Positions 22,313 through 33,539 of a DNA stretch of 64,000 nucleotides are shown one piece after another; position 1 is the stretch's first letter, and every line of letters starts with the position of its first letter. This stretch comes from Siphonodentalium dalli (taxonomy: Eukaryota; Mollusca; Scaphopoda; Gadilida; Siphonodentaliidae). The translations under genes were made by a program, and so were the position numbers. Location: the NCBI GenBank assembly GCA_032622095.1, contig CP136068.1:51950443-52014442 (forward strand), in the 5' to 3' direction. The notes under the pieces are model-generated. The model saw nothing but the letters and a program-made list of their open reading frames with translations. It had not been told where the DNA came from and searched no databases.

Positions 22313-24249
22313 ATTTGTACCAGTCTAAAACATTATAACTGCAAAAAAAACACCTTATTTGTGTTACTGGGACATTATATGGGCCTTAGTGGAGGTGACA
22401 TTAAGCTGACATGTTGCATATGGGACGGTAAGGTGAAAAACTTCCTTCCTGATAACCTTCGAAAGAAGCTTCGATAAATGTAAAACTGAAATAAATAAAT
22501 TTGTCCTCATGTAACTAAGACCTTTAAGCCTAGATCATTGTGTGCATGGAAAAAGAGCGAACAGCTGTCTCAAACATTAATGTGATTATCAATGGCTAGA
22601 AAATAACTGTCATCAGTGCATCAAGCTAATCAATGAATTATGTGCATTTTTATCAACTCAAATGATCTGTTGATCTCAGAACACCTATAGTATCCAAGTC
22701 TGTCATAGTGACTGCTTGTCATTTAGCATAAAAGAAGTTGCTCCAGTAGACTAACAAAAGTGGTATGGAATAATACTAGATAATGTCTCGTTGGCATACT
22801 AATAAGAAATTATGGAATTATGTTTATCCTGCACAATGACCTAGGTTTGGCGATATCAGCAATTTATAAAATAATATTTCCAATTGCAGCCTGGCAAATA
22901 TCTTCTCTAGATTAGTCTAGATATGTATTTATTTTCAAAATATGTCAACTCTAGTTGAATTGAAGCTTAACAACTGATATATCATGGATATGTCTACAAA
23001 ATGTCAACAGTGACTTAGAAGATTGAGTTCACTGTCCTGAGATGTTATCAGCTTAAAATGTATTGGAGCCAAATAACCAAAAACACATGTTCGGGTCATG
23101 TAATAGCTTGCAAGGGAAAATTATATCTCACTGGATATGCAGTGGATATGCATCATTTTCGTTGTTGCAAAATTGGATGCATATACCTTATACTAGTGTT
23201 TTATGTGCACCTACCAGCTTCTGATGGGTTACTGTATTTGTCCACTATATCGATGCATTAGAATTTCCATTGAGCAGTATGGAACTTGACCACACAGGAA
23301 GACCTATTGCATACTCTCATCACACACTGACCTGGAAAATCCATTGAATGTACATGTATGTGGTAGACAAATGCATATCAGCCAGTATTTGAAAAAAATC
23401 TTCATATTTACCTGTATTAACCATTTTTTCAATTAAAACAGCTTCTGAAACAGGTTAAACTGTCATTTGTACTAAAGGAGATAACTTCCCAGTCATATGA
23501 GTGATATCAGTAGGGTTTTATGCAGTTTAGACAAAAATTAGCAAAAGTTAAGGGATGGGTGTCAAAAAATTGGGAGTAAAAAATTTGTGTGTATGCAAGT
23601 TTGGTACCAAAAATGCCATATGCTAAAAAAATGGCAAACCTTCCTGAAAATTTGTTAATACCCCCCCCCCCCCCCCTCCCCCTGGATGAAACCAGAATAT
23701 TGTTGTTTTATCAATAACAGATTAATATATTCTGATCCAAAGATGAGAAACTGCATGCTCCTTAATCCATATCAATTGGATTTCAATCCTAGATAATGAA
23801 CAATTAGCACACTCATATTTATAACCAAAAGGTGTCGATTAACAGTGTTTCTAAAATGAGACAAAACAAAATTTGTTTTTCAAGTTTTAAAATATGATTT
23901 TACTAGTAAAGATCATGTTGACTAAACTAAGAAGCATGTAGGTAGAAAATAGTTTTTGGCCTAGTATTTTCTTTTGTTTTCTCCTTTTCCATTATGTAAA
24001 CTGTTTAGTGGGAAGATATAACTCAGTTTAATTTAAAAATATGATTAAAATATTGTTTTTTCAAGAAACCTTTTGTCAATCTAAATTATATTAGCTCAAT
24101 CTTGAAGATAAAATATAAGACATGAATAAATACAATTTAAATCGACTTTATATAGACCCTAATTTGTTTCTAACTTTTTCTCATCCAAACCAGGCATTTA
24201 ATTTTCTTTGATCGGAGAATTTAGGTATATATTTTCACCTTCTTTTTTT
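22313..24249. other. Noncoding intergenic sequence
   Basis: AT-rich with no recognisable gene. It contains a long C run near 23661-23680. Confidence 0.5.
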
Positions 24250-24530
24250 GAAGTGTGGGTCAAATGATACCCAAGTCAAATAAATCTTGAACCAAATGAT
24301 ACTCATACCAAAAATTAAGTGATACTCATACCAAAATATGAAAATGGGTTCCTGCATAGATAAGAGGACACTTTCATTTCATATAAATAACCATTTAATA
24401 CATTATTTTGAAAAGGAATCATTTGGTTCGGGAAGGTATAATCTCACTCAAGATTAAGGTATCCTTTGACCCAAAATTAGGTATCGTTTGACTTTATTTG
24501 GTATCATTTTGTTTGGGTATCAAATAACAT
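24250..24530. mobile_element. Probable MITE with 'TGATACC' inverted ends
   Basis: The left part has GGGTCAAATGATACCCAAG and AACCAAATGATACTCATACC. The right part carries the reverse complements GGTATCCTTTGACCC, GGTATCATTTTG and GGGTATCAAATAAC. The arms are imperfect, about 90 bp each, around a centre of about 100 bp. No target duplication was identified. Confidence 0.55.
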
Positions 24531-25390
24531 GCAAACATATTGGTTAATCTATAATGAAATATCAGCATTTAATATATAACAGCTGCTCAATATCAAAGCC
24601 TTCCTCAGACATGATCCAAAATAAACTTTCGGCTACATGTTACAAGATTACTTATCTAAATGGCAATCGGTTGAACAATGTGCATCAAAATTGTCCATCA
24701 TAATGTTAGAGATTCACATTGACGCAATAACTGGTGCCAGCATGTGAATCTCTAACTAATATCTATGCTGAATTGGACTCTAAAGAAGTTGAACTGACCT
24801 TTTAATACATAAAATATCCAATTGATAAAATGAGAATTTTATGGGAGGGGCCATCGAGAGCATTATCATAATCTTTAATAGGTTAATAACAGAATACAGA
24901 GCTGGTGTTTTGGCACCAGCCTGCAATTCCCTAGTTTTCCTAATACAATTATCCTCCAATCTTTTGGTGAGAGGATGAGCAAGGTATGAACTAGTCTACA
25001 TAATGTCATGAATCTCTACTCTGCCTGCGCCTGCAGAGAACATATTCCACACGTTCATAACCCAGGAACTTTTTTGATGTTCTGACAGGGAAGTTTATAC
25101 AATTGAAAAAACAGCGCAGGTAATACAATTCTTTGTTAACTCTTACAGTGCCAGGGGCCGATCTCATTGGCCCTAATTTACGGTCTGTAGAGTGCCAGGG
25201 CCGATAAGATCGGCACTAAACAAATATTTAAAAAAAATATATATATTTTAGATTGTTTTTTTTTTGGGGTTGAATTTTTTTTGGGTATGCTTAAGCATGC
25301 TATAGTGAATTAAAAACAAACTGGATAAGTCCTTAGGGGCATGTTATAACTCAAAACTATCACCAAGTATTCATAGTAATAATTTTGATG
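24531..25390. other. Noncoding intergenic sequence with small hairpins
   Basis: It includes a hairpin with 14-nt arms (TTAGAGATTCACA...TGTGAATCTCTAA, about 24708-24757) and a short inverted pair GTGCCAGGG/GATCGGCAC near 25148-25215. No gene was recognised. Confidence 0.5.
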
Positions 25391-25393
25391 CCC

Positions 25394-26088
25394 ATGAAAA
25401 ACGTAAGATTCCCTGGCACTAAACCTATAAAATAAGCCTGGTACTGAAAGAGATAAATATATGTTCCTTAATAATGTATTTCACTGTAGGTGAATGTCCC
25501 ATCTCAAGAATGCATGAATTAGGTGACTTTGGAAAGCCGATTTTGCTTTGTGTTGCTTACAATCATGGAATTTATCCCGAGTAATCAATTCAATGGCCAT
25601 GGCGATATCGGTTCACAAAAATCATGCAATCTCGAGCTGGGATACCACCTACGATGAAATAAAACAAGTATTAACAAAGAAATATATTCTCTGCGTTGTA
25701 TGTTCAATGTTATAAAGTCGCCCCCCCCCCCTCCCCATGAAAAACGTAAGATTCCCTGGCACTAAACCTATAAAATAAGCCTGGTACTGAAAGAGATAAA
25801 TATATGTTCCTTAATAATGTATTTCACTGTAGGTGAATGTCCCATCTCAAGAATGCATGAATTAGGTGACTTTGGAAAGCCGATTTTGCTTTGTGTTGCT
25901 TACAATCATGGAATTTATCCCGAGTAATCAATTCAATGGCCATGGCGATATCGGTTCACAAAAATCATGCAATCTCGAGCTGGGATACCACCTACGATGA
26001 AATAAAACAAGTATTAACAAAGAAATATATTCTCTGCGTTGTATGTTCAATGTTATAAAGTCGCCCCCCCCCCCCCCCCCCCCCCCCC
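25394..26088 (+). repeat. Direct tandem duplication of a 343-bp unit bounded by poly-C
   Basis: Unit 1 (25394-25736) and unit 2 (25737-26079) both start ATGAAAAACGTAAGATTCCC and both end in GTTATAAAGTCG plus a C run (about 11 C in unit 1, more than 20 in unit 2). They look identical by eye outside the C run. The single-copy DNA before unit 1 ends in CCC, so slippage or unequal exchange at C tracts could have created it. No coding content. Confidence 0.9.
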
Positions 26089-26763
26089 TCCCCTCCCACC
26101 ATCAGAACAGAACAAAAACAAAAAGTTCCCAGGTCTTGAACGGGTGGAATATGATCTCTACGGGCGTAGCCAGAGAACAGGTTCATGGCAAGATCCAGGT
26201 ATAAACCTATAATGTTTGGGATCTAAAAATAACTATCAGTTGCATGACCTGATGGTAGTGGCAAAGGTATTCCTAGTCTCAAATAAGTTTTATTGTATAT
26301 CTACTCATCTTCAATTTACTTAGTCCTGCTTAAAACCCAGCTCCTTTGTTCTACCTTGGACTTCTATTTCTCTGAATGGGCACTTTATACCATATCTATA
26401 CCACATGTTGACATTCGTAATCTAGGATGGTCATGTCTCCCAATTTTATGCACAACAAGCTCCCATAGGGACCTCCATAGAGAAATAGTTCGGTTCTTGC
26501 ACCCGCCCACAATAACAAACATCTGCATAGTGCTTATGAACCCCAGGTAGTCCATTTCCTAGTCAGTAAATGTGTCTTGTTTGCATACCCAGAGGTATCT
26601 ATCATATTGAAGCATTGGAGACTCCACTAAAAGAGTTACTGTTCTTCTGGAAACAACAATGATATTGAGTAAAAAATATCATAAAATGCATGTGCCCAAA
26701 ATACAGATACCTGTAATTGTGTTCACAGTATATATTACGTGTATACACTGGTGTATATATATA
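26089..26763. other. Noncoding intergenic sequence
   Basis: No gene was recognised. GGGCGTAGCCAGAGAAC near 26162 resembles a hAT-type terminal repeat, but no partner end was found. Confidence 0.45.
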
Positions 26764-27830
26764 ACTAGCAGGTGGACCCGACTTCGTCCGGGCTGTTTCC
26801 CCTCTGCTTTTCGGCGATTTGACCTTGAATTGTCCATTTTGAAGGTCAAGGTCAGGTGGGGTAACGATTTGACCCGTCCAAAACACTGCCCGGACAAAAG
26901 TACCCGACAAAAGGACCCGTCGAAATCCATCCGGTTTTACCCGATTTGACCTCAAATTTATCATTTTGAAGGTCAAGGTCAGGTCGGGGTCACGATTTAA
27001 CGCGTCCAAAACACTCAGTGGACAAAAGTAACCCTACGTATCAAATTTCGTCGAAATCCCATCAAAATTCGCGATTTGACCTCGAATTGACCCGATTTCA
27101 AGGTCAAGTCGCACGGGCAAACGAATAGGCTTACGACACTCCCCATACGAAAGTATCCCTAGACACTAATTTTCATCGAAATCCCGTGATACTTGGGCGT
27201 TTGACCTTCGTCCGGGCTGTTTCCCCTCTGCTTTTCGGCAAATTGCGCGATTTGACCTTGAATTGTCCATTTTGAAGGTCAAGGTCAGGTGGGGTAACGA
27301 TTTGACCCGGACAAAACATTGCCCGGACAAAAGTACCCGACAAAAGTACCCGTCGAAATCCATCCGGTTTTACCCAATTTGACCTCGAATTGATCATTTT
27401 GAAGGTCAAGGTCAGGTCGGGGTCACGATTCGACCGTCCAAAACACTCAGTGGACAAAAGTAACCCTACGTATCAAATTTTCGTCGAAATCCCATCAAAA
27501 TTCGCAATTTGACCTTGAATTGATCCGATTTCATGGTCAAGGTCACGTCGCACGGCCAAACGAATAGGCTTATGACACTCCCCATACGAAAGTATCCCTA
27601 TACACTACTTTTCATCGAAATCCCGTGATACTCGGGCGTTTGATCTTGAAATGTCCCGATTTCAAGGTCAAGGTCACGTCGCACAGGCAAATTAATAGGC
27701 CCATGCCACTCCCCGGCTGAAAGTACCCCCACATACCAAGTTTCATCGAAATCGGCTTGGCCGTTTCGAGTCCAATGACGAACAGACAGACACACACAGA
27801 CACAGACAGATTTCCCAAAATATATAATAG
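26764..27830 (+). mobile_element. Hairpin-headed element 1 with 'TCAAGGTCA' core
   Basis: The head is ACTAGCAGGTGGACCCGACT with hairpin ACCCGAC-TTC-GTCCGGGCT. The core has units each containing GATTTGACCTTGAATTG, TTTTGAAGGTCAAGGTCA and CGTCGAAATCC. A segment of about 430 bp beginning TCCGGGCTGTTTCCCCTCTG is repeated inside (26788 and 27210). The 3' part carries CCAAGTTTCATCGAAATCGG and ends with (CAGA/CACA)n and TTTCCCAAAATATATAATAG. Frames open on both strands are compositional. No protein is recognisable. Confidence 0.75.
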
Positions 27831-28462
27831 ACTAGCCGATGAGCCAGACGTTGTCCGGGCTATTCAAAAACCAAATTTCAAGTCGATAGCTCTACCCGTT
27901 TCCGAGATCTGGTCTGCGCATGCGCGAAGCTGGCGTCGCACGGGCTCGGCGACCCGATAAAATTCGTATCCGGGGCAAGATACATTCACATACCAAATTT
28001 CAAGTCGATAGCTCCACACGTTTCCGATATCTCGTCTGCTCATGCGCGAAGCTGGCGTCGCACGGGCTCGGCGACCCGATAAAATTTGTATCCGGGGCAA
28101 GATACATTCACATACCAAATTTCAAGTCGATAGCTCCACCCGTTTCCGAGATCTGGTCTGCGCATGCACGAAGCTTGCGTCGTACGGGCTCGGCGACCCG
28201 ATAAAATTTGTATCCGGGGCAAGATACATTCACATAGCAAATTTCAAGTCGATAGCTCCACCCGTTTCCGAGATCTCGTCTGCGCATGCGCGAAGCGGGC
28301 GTCGCACGGGCTCGCCAATACGACAACGTCGACCGCCTGGTCAAACTACACACACGTACCAAGTTTCATCCCGATCGGTTGAGAATTGTAGATTTGTATA
28401 AATGACATACAGACAGACATACAGACAGACAGACAAACAGAGGTCTTCAAAATATATATGAG
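27831..28462 (+). mobile_element. Hairpin-headed element 2 with 122-bp NRF-1-site core
   Basis: It starts exactly where element 1 ends (ACTAGCCGATGAGCC...). The core has about three and a half 122-bp units with GATAAAATTYGTATCCGGGG, CAAATTTCAAGTCGATAGCT and CTGCGCATGCGCG, followed by a distal segment ACACACGTACCAAGTTTC and a (CAGA)n tail ending GGTCTTCAAAATATATATGAG. It is the same family as 9084-10064 in the opposite orientation. Confidence 0.8.
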
Positions 28463-29329
28463 ACTAGCCGATGAGCCCGACGTTGTCCAGGCTATTCAAA
28501 AACCAAATTTCAAGTCGATAGCTCCACCCGTTTCCGAGATCTGGTCTGCGCAAGCGCGAAGCTGGCGTCGCACGGGCTCGGCGACCAGATAAAATTTGTA
28601 TCCGGGCAAGATACATTCACATACCAAATTTCAAGTCGATAGCTCCACCCGTTTCCGAGATCTCATCTGTGCATGCACGAAGCTGGCGTCGCACGGGCTC
28701 GGCGACCCGATAAAATTCGTATCCGGGGCAAGATACATTCACATACCAAATTTCAAGTCGATAGCTCCACCCGTTTCCGAGATCTCGTCTGCGGATGCGC
28801 GAAGCTGGCGTCGCACGGGCTCGGCGACCCGATAAAATTTGTATCCGGGGCAAGATACATTCACATAGCAAATTTCAAGTCGATAGCTCTACCCGTTTCC
28901 GATATCTCGTCTGCGCATGCGCGAAGCTGGCGTCGCACGGGCTCGGCGACCCGATAAAATTCGTATCTGGGGCAAGATACATTCACATACCAAATTTCAA
29001 GTCGATAGCTCCACCCGTTTCCGAGATCTCGTCTGCGCATGCGCGAAGCTGGCGTCGCACGGGCTCGACGACACGATAAAATTCGTATCCGGGGCAAGAT
29101 ACATTCACATAGCAAATTTCAAGTTGATAGCTCCACCCATTTCCAAGATCTCGTCTGCGCATGCGCGAAGCGGGCGCCGCACGGGCTCGCCAATACGACA
29201 ATGTCGACCGCCTGGTCAAACTACACACACGTACCAAGTTTCGTCCCGATCGGTCGAGAATCGTAGATTTGTATAAATGACAGACATACAGACAGACAAA
29301 CATACAGAGGTCTTCAAAATATATATGAG
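28463..29329 (+). mobile_element. Hairpin-headed element 3 with 122-bp NRF-1-site core
   Basis: It abuts element 2 head to tail. It is longer than element 2, with six core units. Unit-to-unit differences concentrate in the GCGCATGCGC palindrome, mostly C-to-T or G-to-A changes at CpG. It ends with the shared tail, and element 4 begins immediately. From 29091 onward it is included in the 2.1 kb duplication. Confidence 0.8.
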
Positions 29330-31187
29330 ACTAGCAGGTGGACCCGACTTCGTCCGGGCTGTTTCCCCTCTGCTTTTCGGCGAATTGACCTTGAATTGTC
29401 CATTTTGAAGGTCAAGGTCAGGTATGGTCACGATTTGACCCGTCCAAAAGTACCCGACAAAAGTACTCGTCGAAATCCATCCGGTTTTACCCGATTTGAC
29501 CTTGAATTGGTCCGGGCTATTTCCCCTCTGCTTTTCGGCGAATTGCGCGATTTGACCTTGAATTGTCCATTTTGAAGGTCAAGGTCAGGTGGGGTAACGA
29601 TTTGACCAGTCCAAAACACTGCCAGGACAAAAGTTACCCATCGAAATCCATCCGGTTTTACCCGATTTGACCTCGAATTGATCATTTTGAAGGTCAAGGT
29701 CAGGTCGGGGTCACGACTCGACCCGTCCAAAACACTCAGTGGACAAAAGTAAGTCCACGTATAAAATTTCGTCGAAATCCCATCAAAATTCACGATTTGA
29801 CCTTGAATTGACCCGATTTCAAGGTCAAGGTCATGTTGCACGGGCAAACGAATAGGATTACGCCACTCCCCATACAAAAGTATCCCCAGACACTAATTTT
29901 CATAGAAATCCCGTGATAGTCGGGCGTTCGACCTTGAAATGACCCGCTTTCAAGGTCACGTCGCACGGGCAAATTAACAGGCCCATGCCACTCCACGGCC
30001 GAAAGTACCCCCACATACCAAGTTTCATCGAAATCGGTTTGGTCGTTTTCGAGTCCATCGCGAACAGACAGACAGACACACACACACACACAGACAGATC
30101 TTCCAAAATATATAATAGAACATATGCTATGTACAGCACAAAACAAATATTTTATAAAAATGTTTGTGTACATTAACATTTATTTTTTAATAAAGTTGTA
30201 CCGCATGGTATTTTGTGCATATTGTGTTCATGGCAAAAGGACCAAGGGCCATGAACATTATTTTTCCAGATAAATGTTCATAAGCATCTCATATATCAAG
30301 ATTTTTCATCTGTATACCCGGTAAATGTAATTCTACCTGTATATTATAATACTGTGTTTTAAGTCAGTTAATGGACTCACGACTGGACATTCGTCAACTG
30401 AACAGACCATCTAGTTTACGAATGTCCAGTAGCTCGTCCATTAAACCTGACAAGAAAATCTCAAACACATTAGAAATTCTTCACTGTAATAGATTGCCAT
30501 TGTGAAAGGTCTTGTCAAAATAATAATAGGGCCCCGGCGTAATATAACAGAGATTAGACTGTTTTAGAACTCCTTTATTGATCATTTTATCACAGTGTTG
30601 CTGGTGAGGGGAAGAACAATATATATCAAAACAGAGTTTGTAAAATGACCTATGCTTACTATTGACTGCCAAGTATAAGAATGGTTAGCAAGATACTTGA
30701 TTCATTGTTTGGTTAATTTATGAGCAAAACAGTTCTCCGATTTGGAGGTTCTGAAATAGAAATTTTAAGGTGGTGCACAATTTGGCCTGCAAATATTTTC
30801 TTATGATATATTATGGTGGAGGGGTCAGGTTACTACGTTTTCCAATATTTGCAGCTTTTGACCAGGAACCTGTCTATTCAACAAGAGACACTCAGTGCGC
30901 ACAAATACACAGACATGAGAGTCGCAAAAACAATAACAGACGACAGCCATGTAGCAATTATCATTCACTGAGCAGTTATATCAACTTTGAGACAAAAATC
31001 ATTCATTAAAATGTACTTTTACTTCCATGAACTAGAAATTTAGACAGTTGTTGTTAAATTTCGCGCGATATACTAGTCCTTGTCTTTTTCACTAAAAGTA
31101 AAAAATGTAGTAACCTGACCCTTTCTGGTATATTATGAGTTGCCTCAGGTCTGGAATTTTGCACCAGTCATAACAAAAGACTATCAT
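29091..31187 (+). repeat. Tandem segmental duplication, copy 1 (2,097 bp)
   Basis: The copy begins at GGGGCAAGATACATTCACAT inside element 3, includes all of element 4 and about 1.07 kb of single-copy DNA, and ends at ...AAAAGACTATCAT. Copy 2 starts with no spacer. The two share all single-copy sequence; I noticed only two substitutions and one 13-bp indel. Confidence 0.95.
29330..30118 (+). mobile_element. Hairpin-headed element 4 with 'TCAAGGTCA' core
   Basis: The head ACTAGCAGGTGGACCCGACT and core match element 1, with an internal restart at TCCGGGCTATTTCCCCTCTG (29506). The end is (CACA)n then GATCTTCCAAAATATATAATAG, followed by single-copy DNA. A second copy, 13 bp longer (GACAAAAGTACCC retained), is at 31427-32228. 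Confidence 0.8.
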
Positions 31188-33297
31188 GGGGCAAGATACA
31201 TTCACATAGCAAATTTCAAGTTGATAGCTCCACCCATTTCCAAGATCTCGTCTGCGCATGCGCGAAGCGGGCGCCGCACGGGCTCGCCAATACGACAATG
31301 TCGACCGCCTGGTCAAACTACACACACGTACCAAGTTTCGTCCCGATCGGTCGAGAATCGTAGATTTGTATAAATGACAGACATACAGACAGACAAACAT
31401 ACAGAGGTCTTCAAAATATATATGAGACTAGCAGGTGGACCCGACTTCGTCCGGGCTGTTTCCCCTCTGCTTTTCGGCGAATTGACCTTGAATTGTCCAT
31501 TTTGAAGGTCAAGGTCAGGTATGGTCACGATTTGACCCGTCCAAAAGTACCCGACAAAAGTACTCGTCGAAATCCATCCGGTTTTACCCGATTTGACCTT
31601 GAATTGGTCCGGGCTATTTCCCCTCTGCTTTTCGGCGAATTGCGCGATTTGACCTTGAATTGTCCATTTTGAAGGTCAAGGTCAGGTGGGGTAACGATTT
31701 GACCAGTCCAAAACACTGCCAGGACAAAAGTTACCCGACAAAAGTACCCATCGAAATCCATCCGGTTTTACCCGATTTGACCTCGAATTGATCATTTTGA
31801 AGGTCAAGGTCAGGTCGGGGTCACGACTCGACCCGTCCAAAACACTCAGTGGACAAAAGTAAGTCCACGTATAAAATTTCGTCGAAATCCCATCAAAATT
31901 CACGATTTGACCTTGAATTGACCCGATTTCAAGGTCAAGGTCATGTTGCACGGGCAAACGAATAGGATTACGCCACTCCCCATACGAAAGTATCCCCAGA
32001 CACTAATTTTCATAGAAATCCCGTGATAGTCGGGCGTTCGACCTTGAAATGACCCGATTTCAAGGTCACGTCGCACGGGCAAATTAACAGGCCCATGCCA
32101 CTCCACGGCCGAAAGTACCCCCACATACCAAGTTTCATCGAAATCGGTTTGGTCGTTTTCGAGTCCATCGCGAACAGACAGACAGACACACACACACACA
32201 CAGACAGATCTTCCAAAATATATAATAGAACATATGCTATGTACAGCACAAAACAAATATTTTATAAAAATGTTTGTGTACATTAACATTTATTTTTTAA
32301 TAAAGTTGTACCGCATGGTATTTTGTGCATATTGTGTTCATGGCAAAAGGACCAAGGGCCATGAACATTATTTTTCCAGATAAATGTTCATAAGCATCTC
32401 ATATATCAAGATTTTTCATCTGTATACCCGGTAAATGTAATTCTACCTGTATATTATAATACTGTGTTTTAAGTCAGTTAATGGACTCACGACTGGACAT
32501 TCGTCAACTGAACAGACCATCTAGTTTACGAATGTCCAGTAGCTCGTCCATTAAACCTGACAAGAAAATCTCAAACACATTAGAAATTCTTCACTGTAAT
32601 AGATTGCCATTGTGAAAGGTCTTGTCAAAATAATAATAGGGCCCCGGCGTAATATAACAGAGATTAGACTGTTTTAGAACTCCTTTATTGATCATTTTAT
32701 CACAGTGTTGCTGGTGAGGGGAAGAACAATATATATCAAAACAGAGTTTGTAAAATGACCTATGCTTACTATTGACTGCCAAGTATAAGAATGGTTAGCA
32801 AGATACTTGATTCATTGTTTGGTTAATTTATGAGCAAAACAGTTCTCCGATTTGGAGGTTCTGAAATAGAAATTTTAAGGTGGTGCACAATTTGGCCTGC
32901 AAATATTTTCTTATGATATATTATGGTGGAGGGGTCAGGTTACTACGTTTTCCAATATTTGCAGCTTTTGACCAGGAACCTGTCTATTCAACAAGAGACA
33001 CTCAGTGCGCACAAATACACAGACATGAGAGTCGCAAAAACAATAACAGACGACAGCCATGTAGCAATTATCATTCACTGAGCAGTTATATCAACTTTGA
33101 GACAAAAATCATTCATTAAAATGTACTTTTACTTCCATGAACTAGAAATTTAGACAGTTGTTGTTAAATTTCGCGCGATATACTAGTCCTTGTCTTTTTC
33201 ACTAAAAGTAAAAAATGTAGTAACCTGACCCTTTCTGGTATATTATGAGTTGCCTCAGGTCTGGAATTTTGCACCAGTCATAACAAAAGACTATCAT
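31188..33297 (+). repeat. Tandem segmental duplication, copy 2 (2,110 bp)
   Basis: Begins GGGGCAAGATACATTCACAT and ends ...AAAAGACTATCAT, followed by GGTGTTAAAAC, so the breakpoint has two bases of microhomology (GG). It ends about 110 bp below the ZPR1 stop codon, so the duplicated single-copy part is ZPR1 3' flank or 3' UTR. AATAAA on the minus strand occurs at 32684-32689 and again in copy 1. Confidence 0.95.
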
Positions 33298-33407
33298 GGT
33301 GTTAAAACAAAACCGACTGCAGATAATGTTCTGTAAAAGATTCAATTTGGCATCATAAAGACTAAAGATGAAGACACAATGTATTATTCACATAGATATA
33401 GCTTGTG

Positions 33408-33527
33408 TCACGTAGACTCATAGTCTTCTGTTTTCATGTCATTAAGTCCGAGTGATTCATTCTCATCATAGCTCCTCTCATAATCAGTGATTTCAAGCAA
33501 AGGATCTGGGTCAGGAGCATGTGGGTT
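33408..33527 (-). CDS. ZPR1: ZPR1 last coding exon
   Basis: This exon encodes the last 39 residues, NPHAPDPDPLLEITDYERSY then DENESLGLNDMKTEDYEST, and TGA at 33410-33408. The acceptor is TTATTTCAG|AAC. The block 'NxxAPxxDP' and in particular LGLNDMKTE(D/G)YE is the hallmark C-terminus of ZPR1, the zinc-finger protein that binds eEF1A and takes part in SMN/cell-cycle pathways in animals (family knowledge). The 3' UTR is undefined; a minus-strand AATAAA about 720 nt on, at 32684-32689, is a candidate. Confidence 0.95.
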   Translation of the reverse strand, partial: NPHAPDPDPLLEITDYERSYDENESLGLNDMKTEDYEST

Positions 33528-33539
33528 CTGAAATAATAA

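Noticed and set aside
27831-27872. Hammerhead ribozyme suggested by CCGATGAG followed by a stem in the element heads
   Set aside because: The CTGATGA core has C at the second position, and the required GAAA after stem II is absent (TATTCAAA instead).
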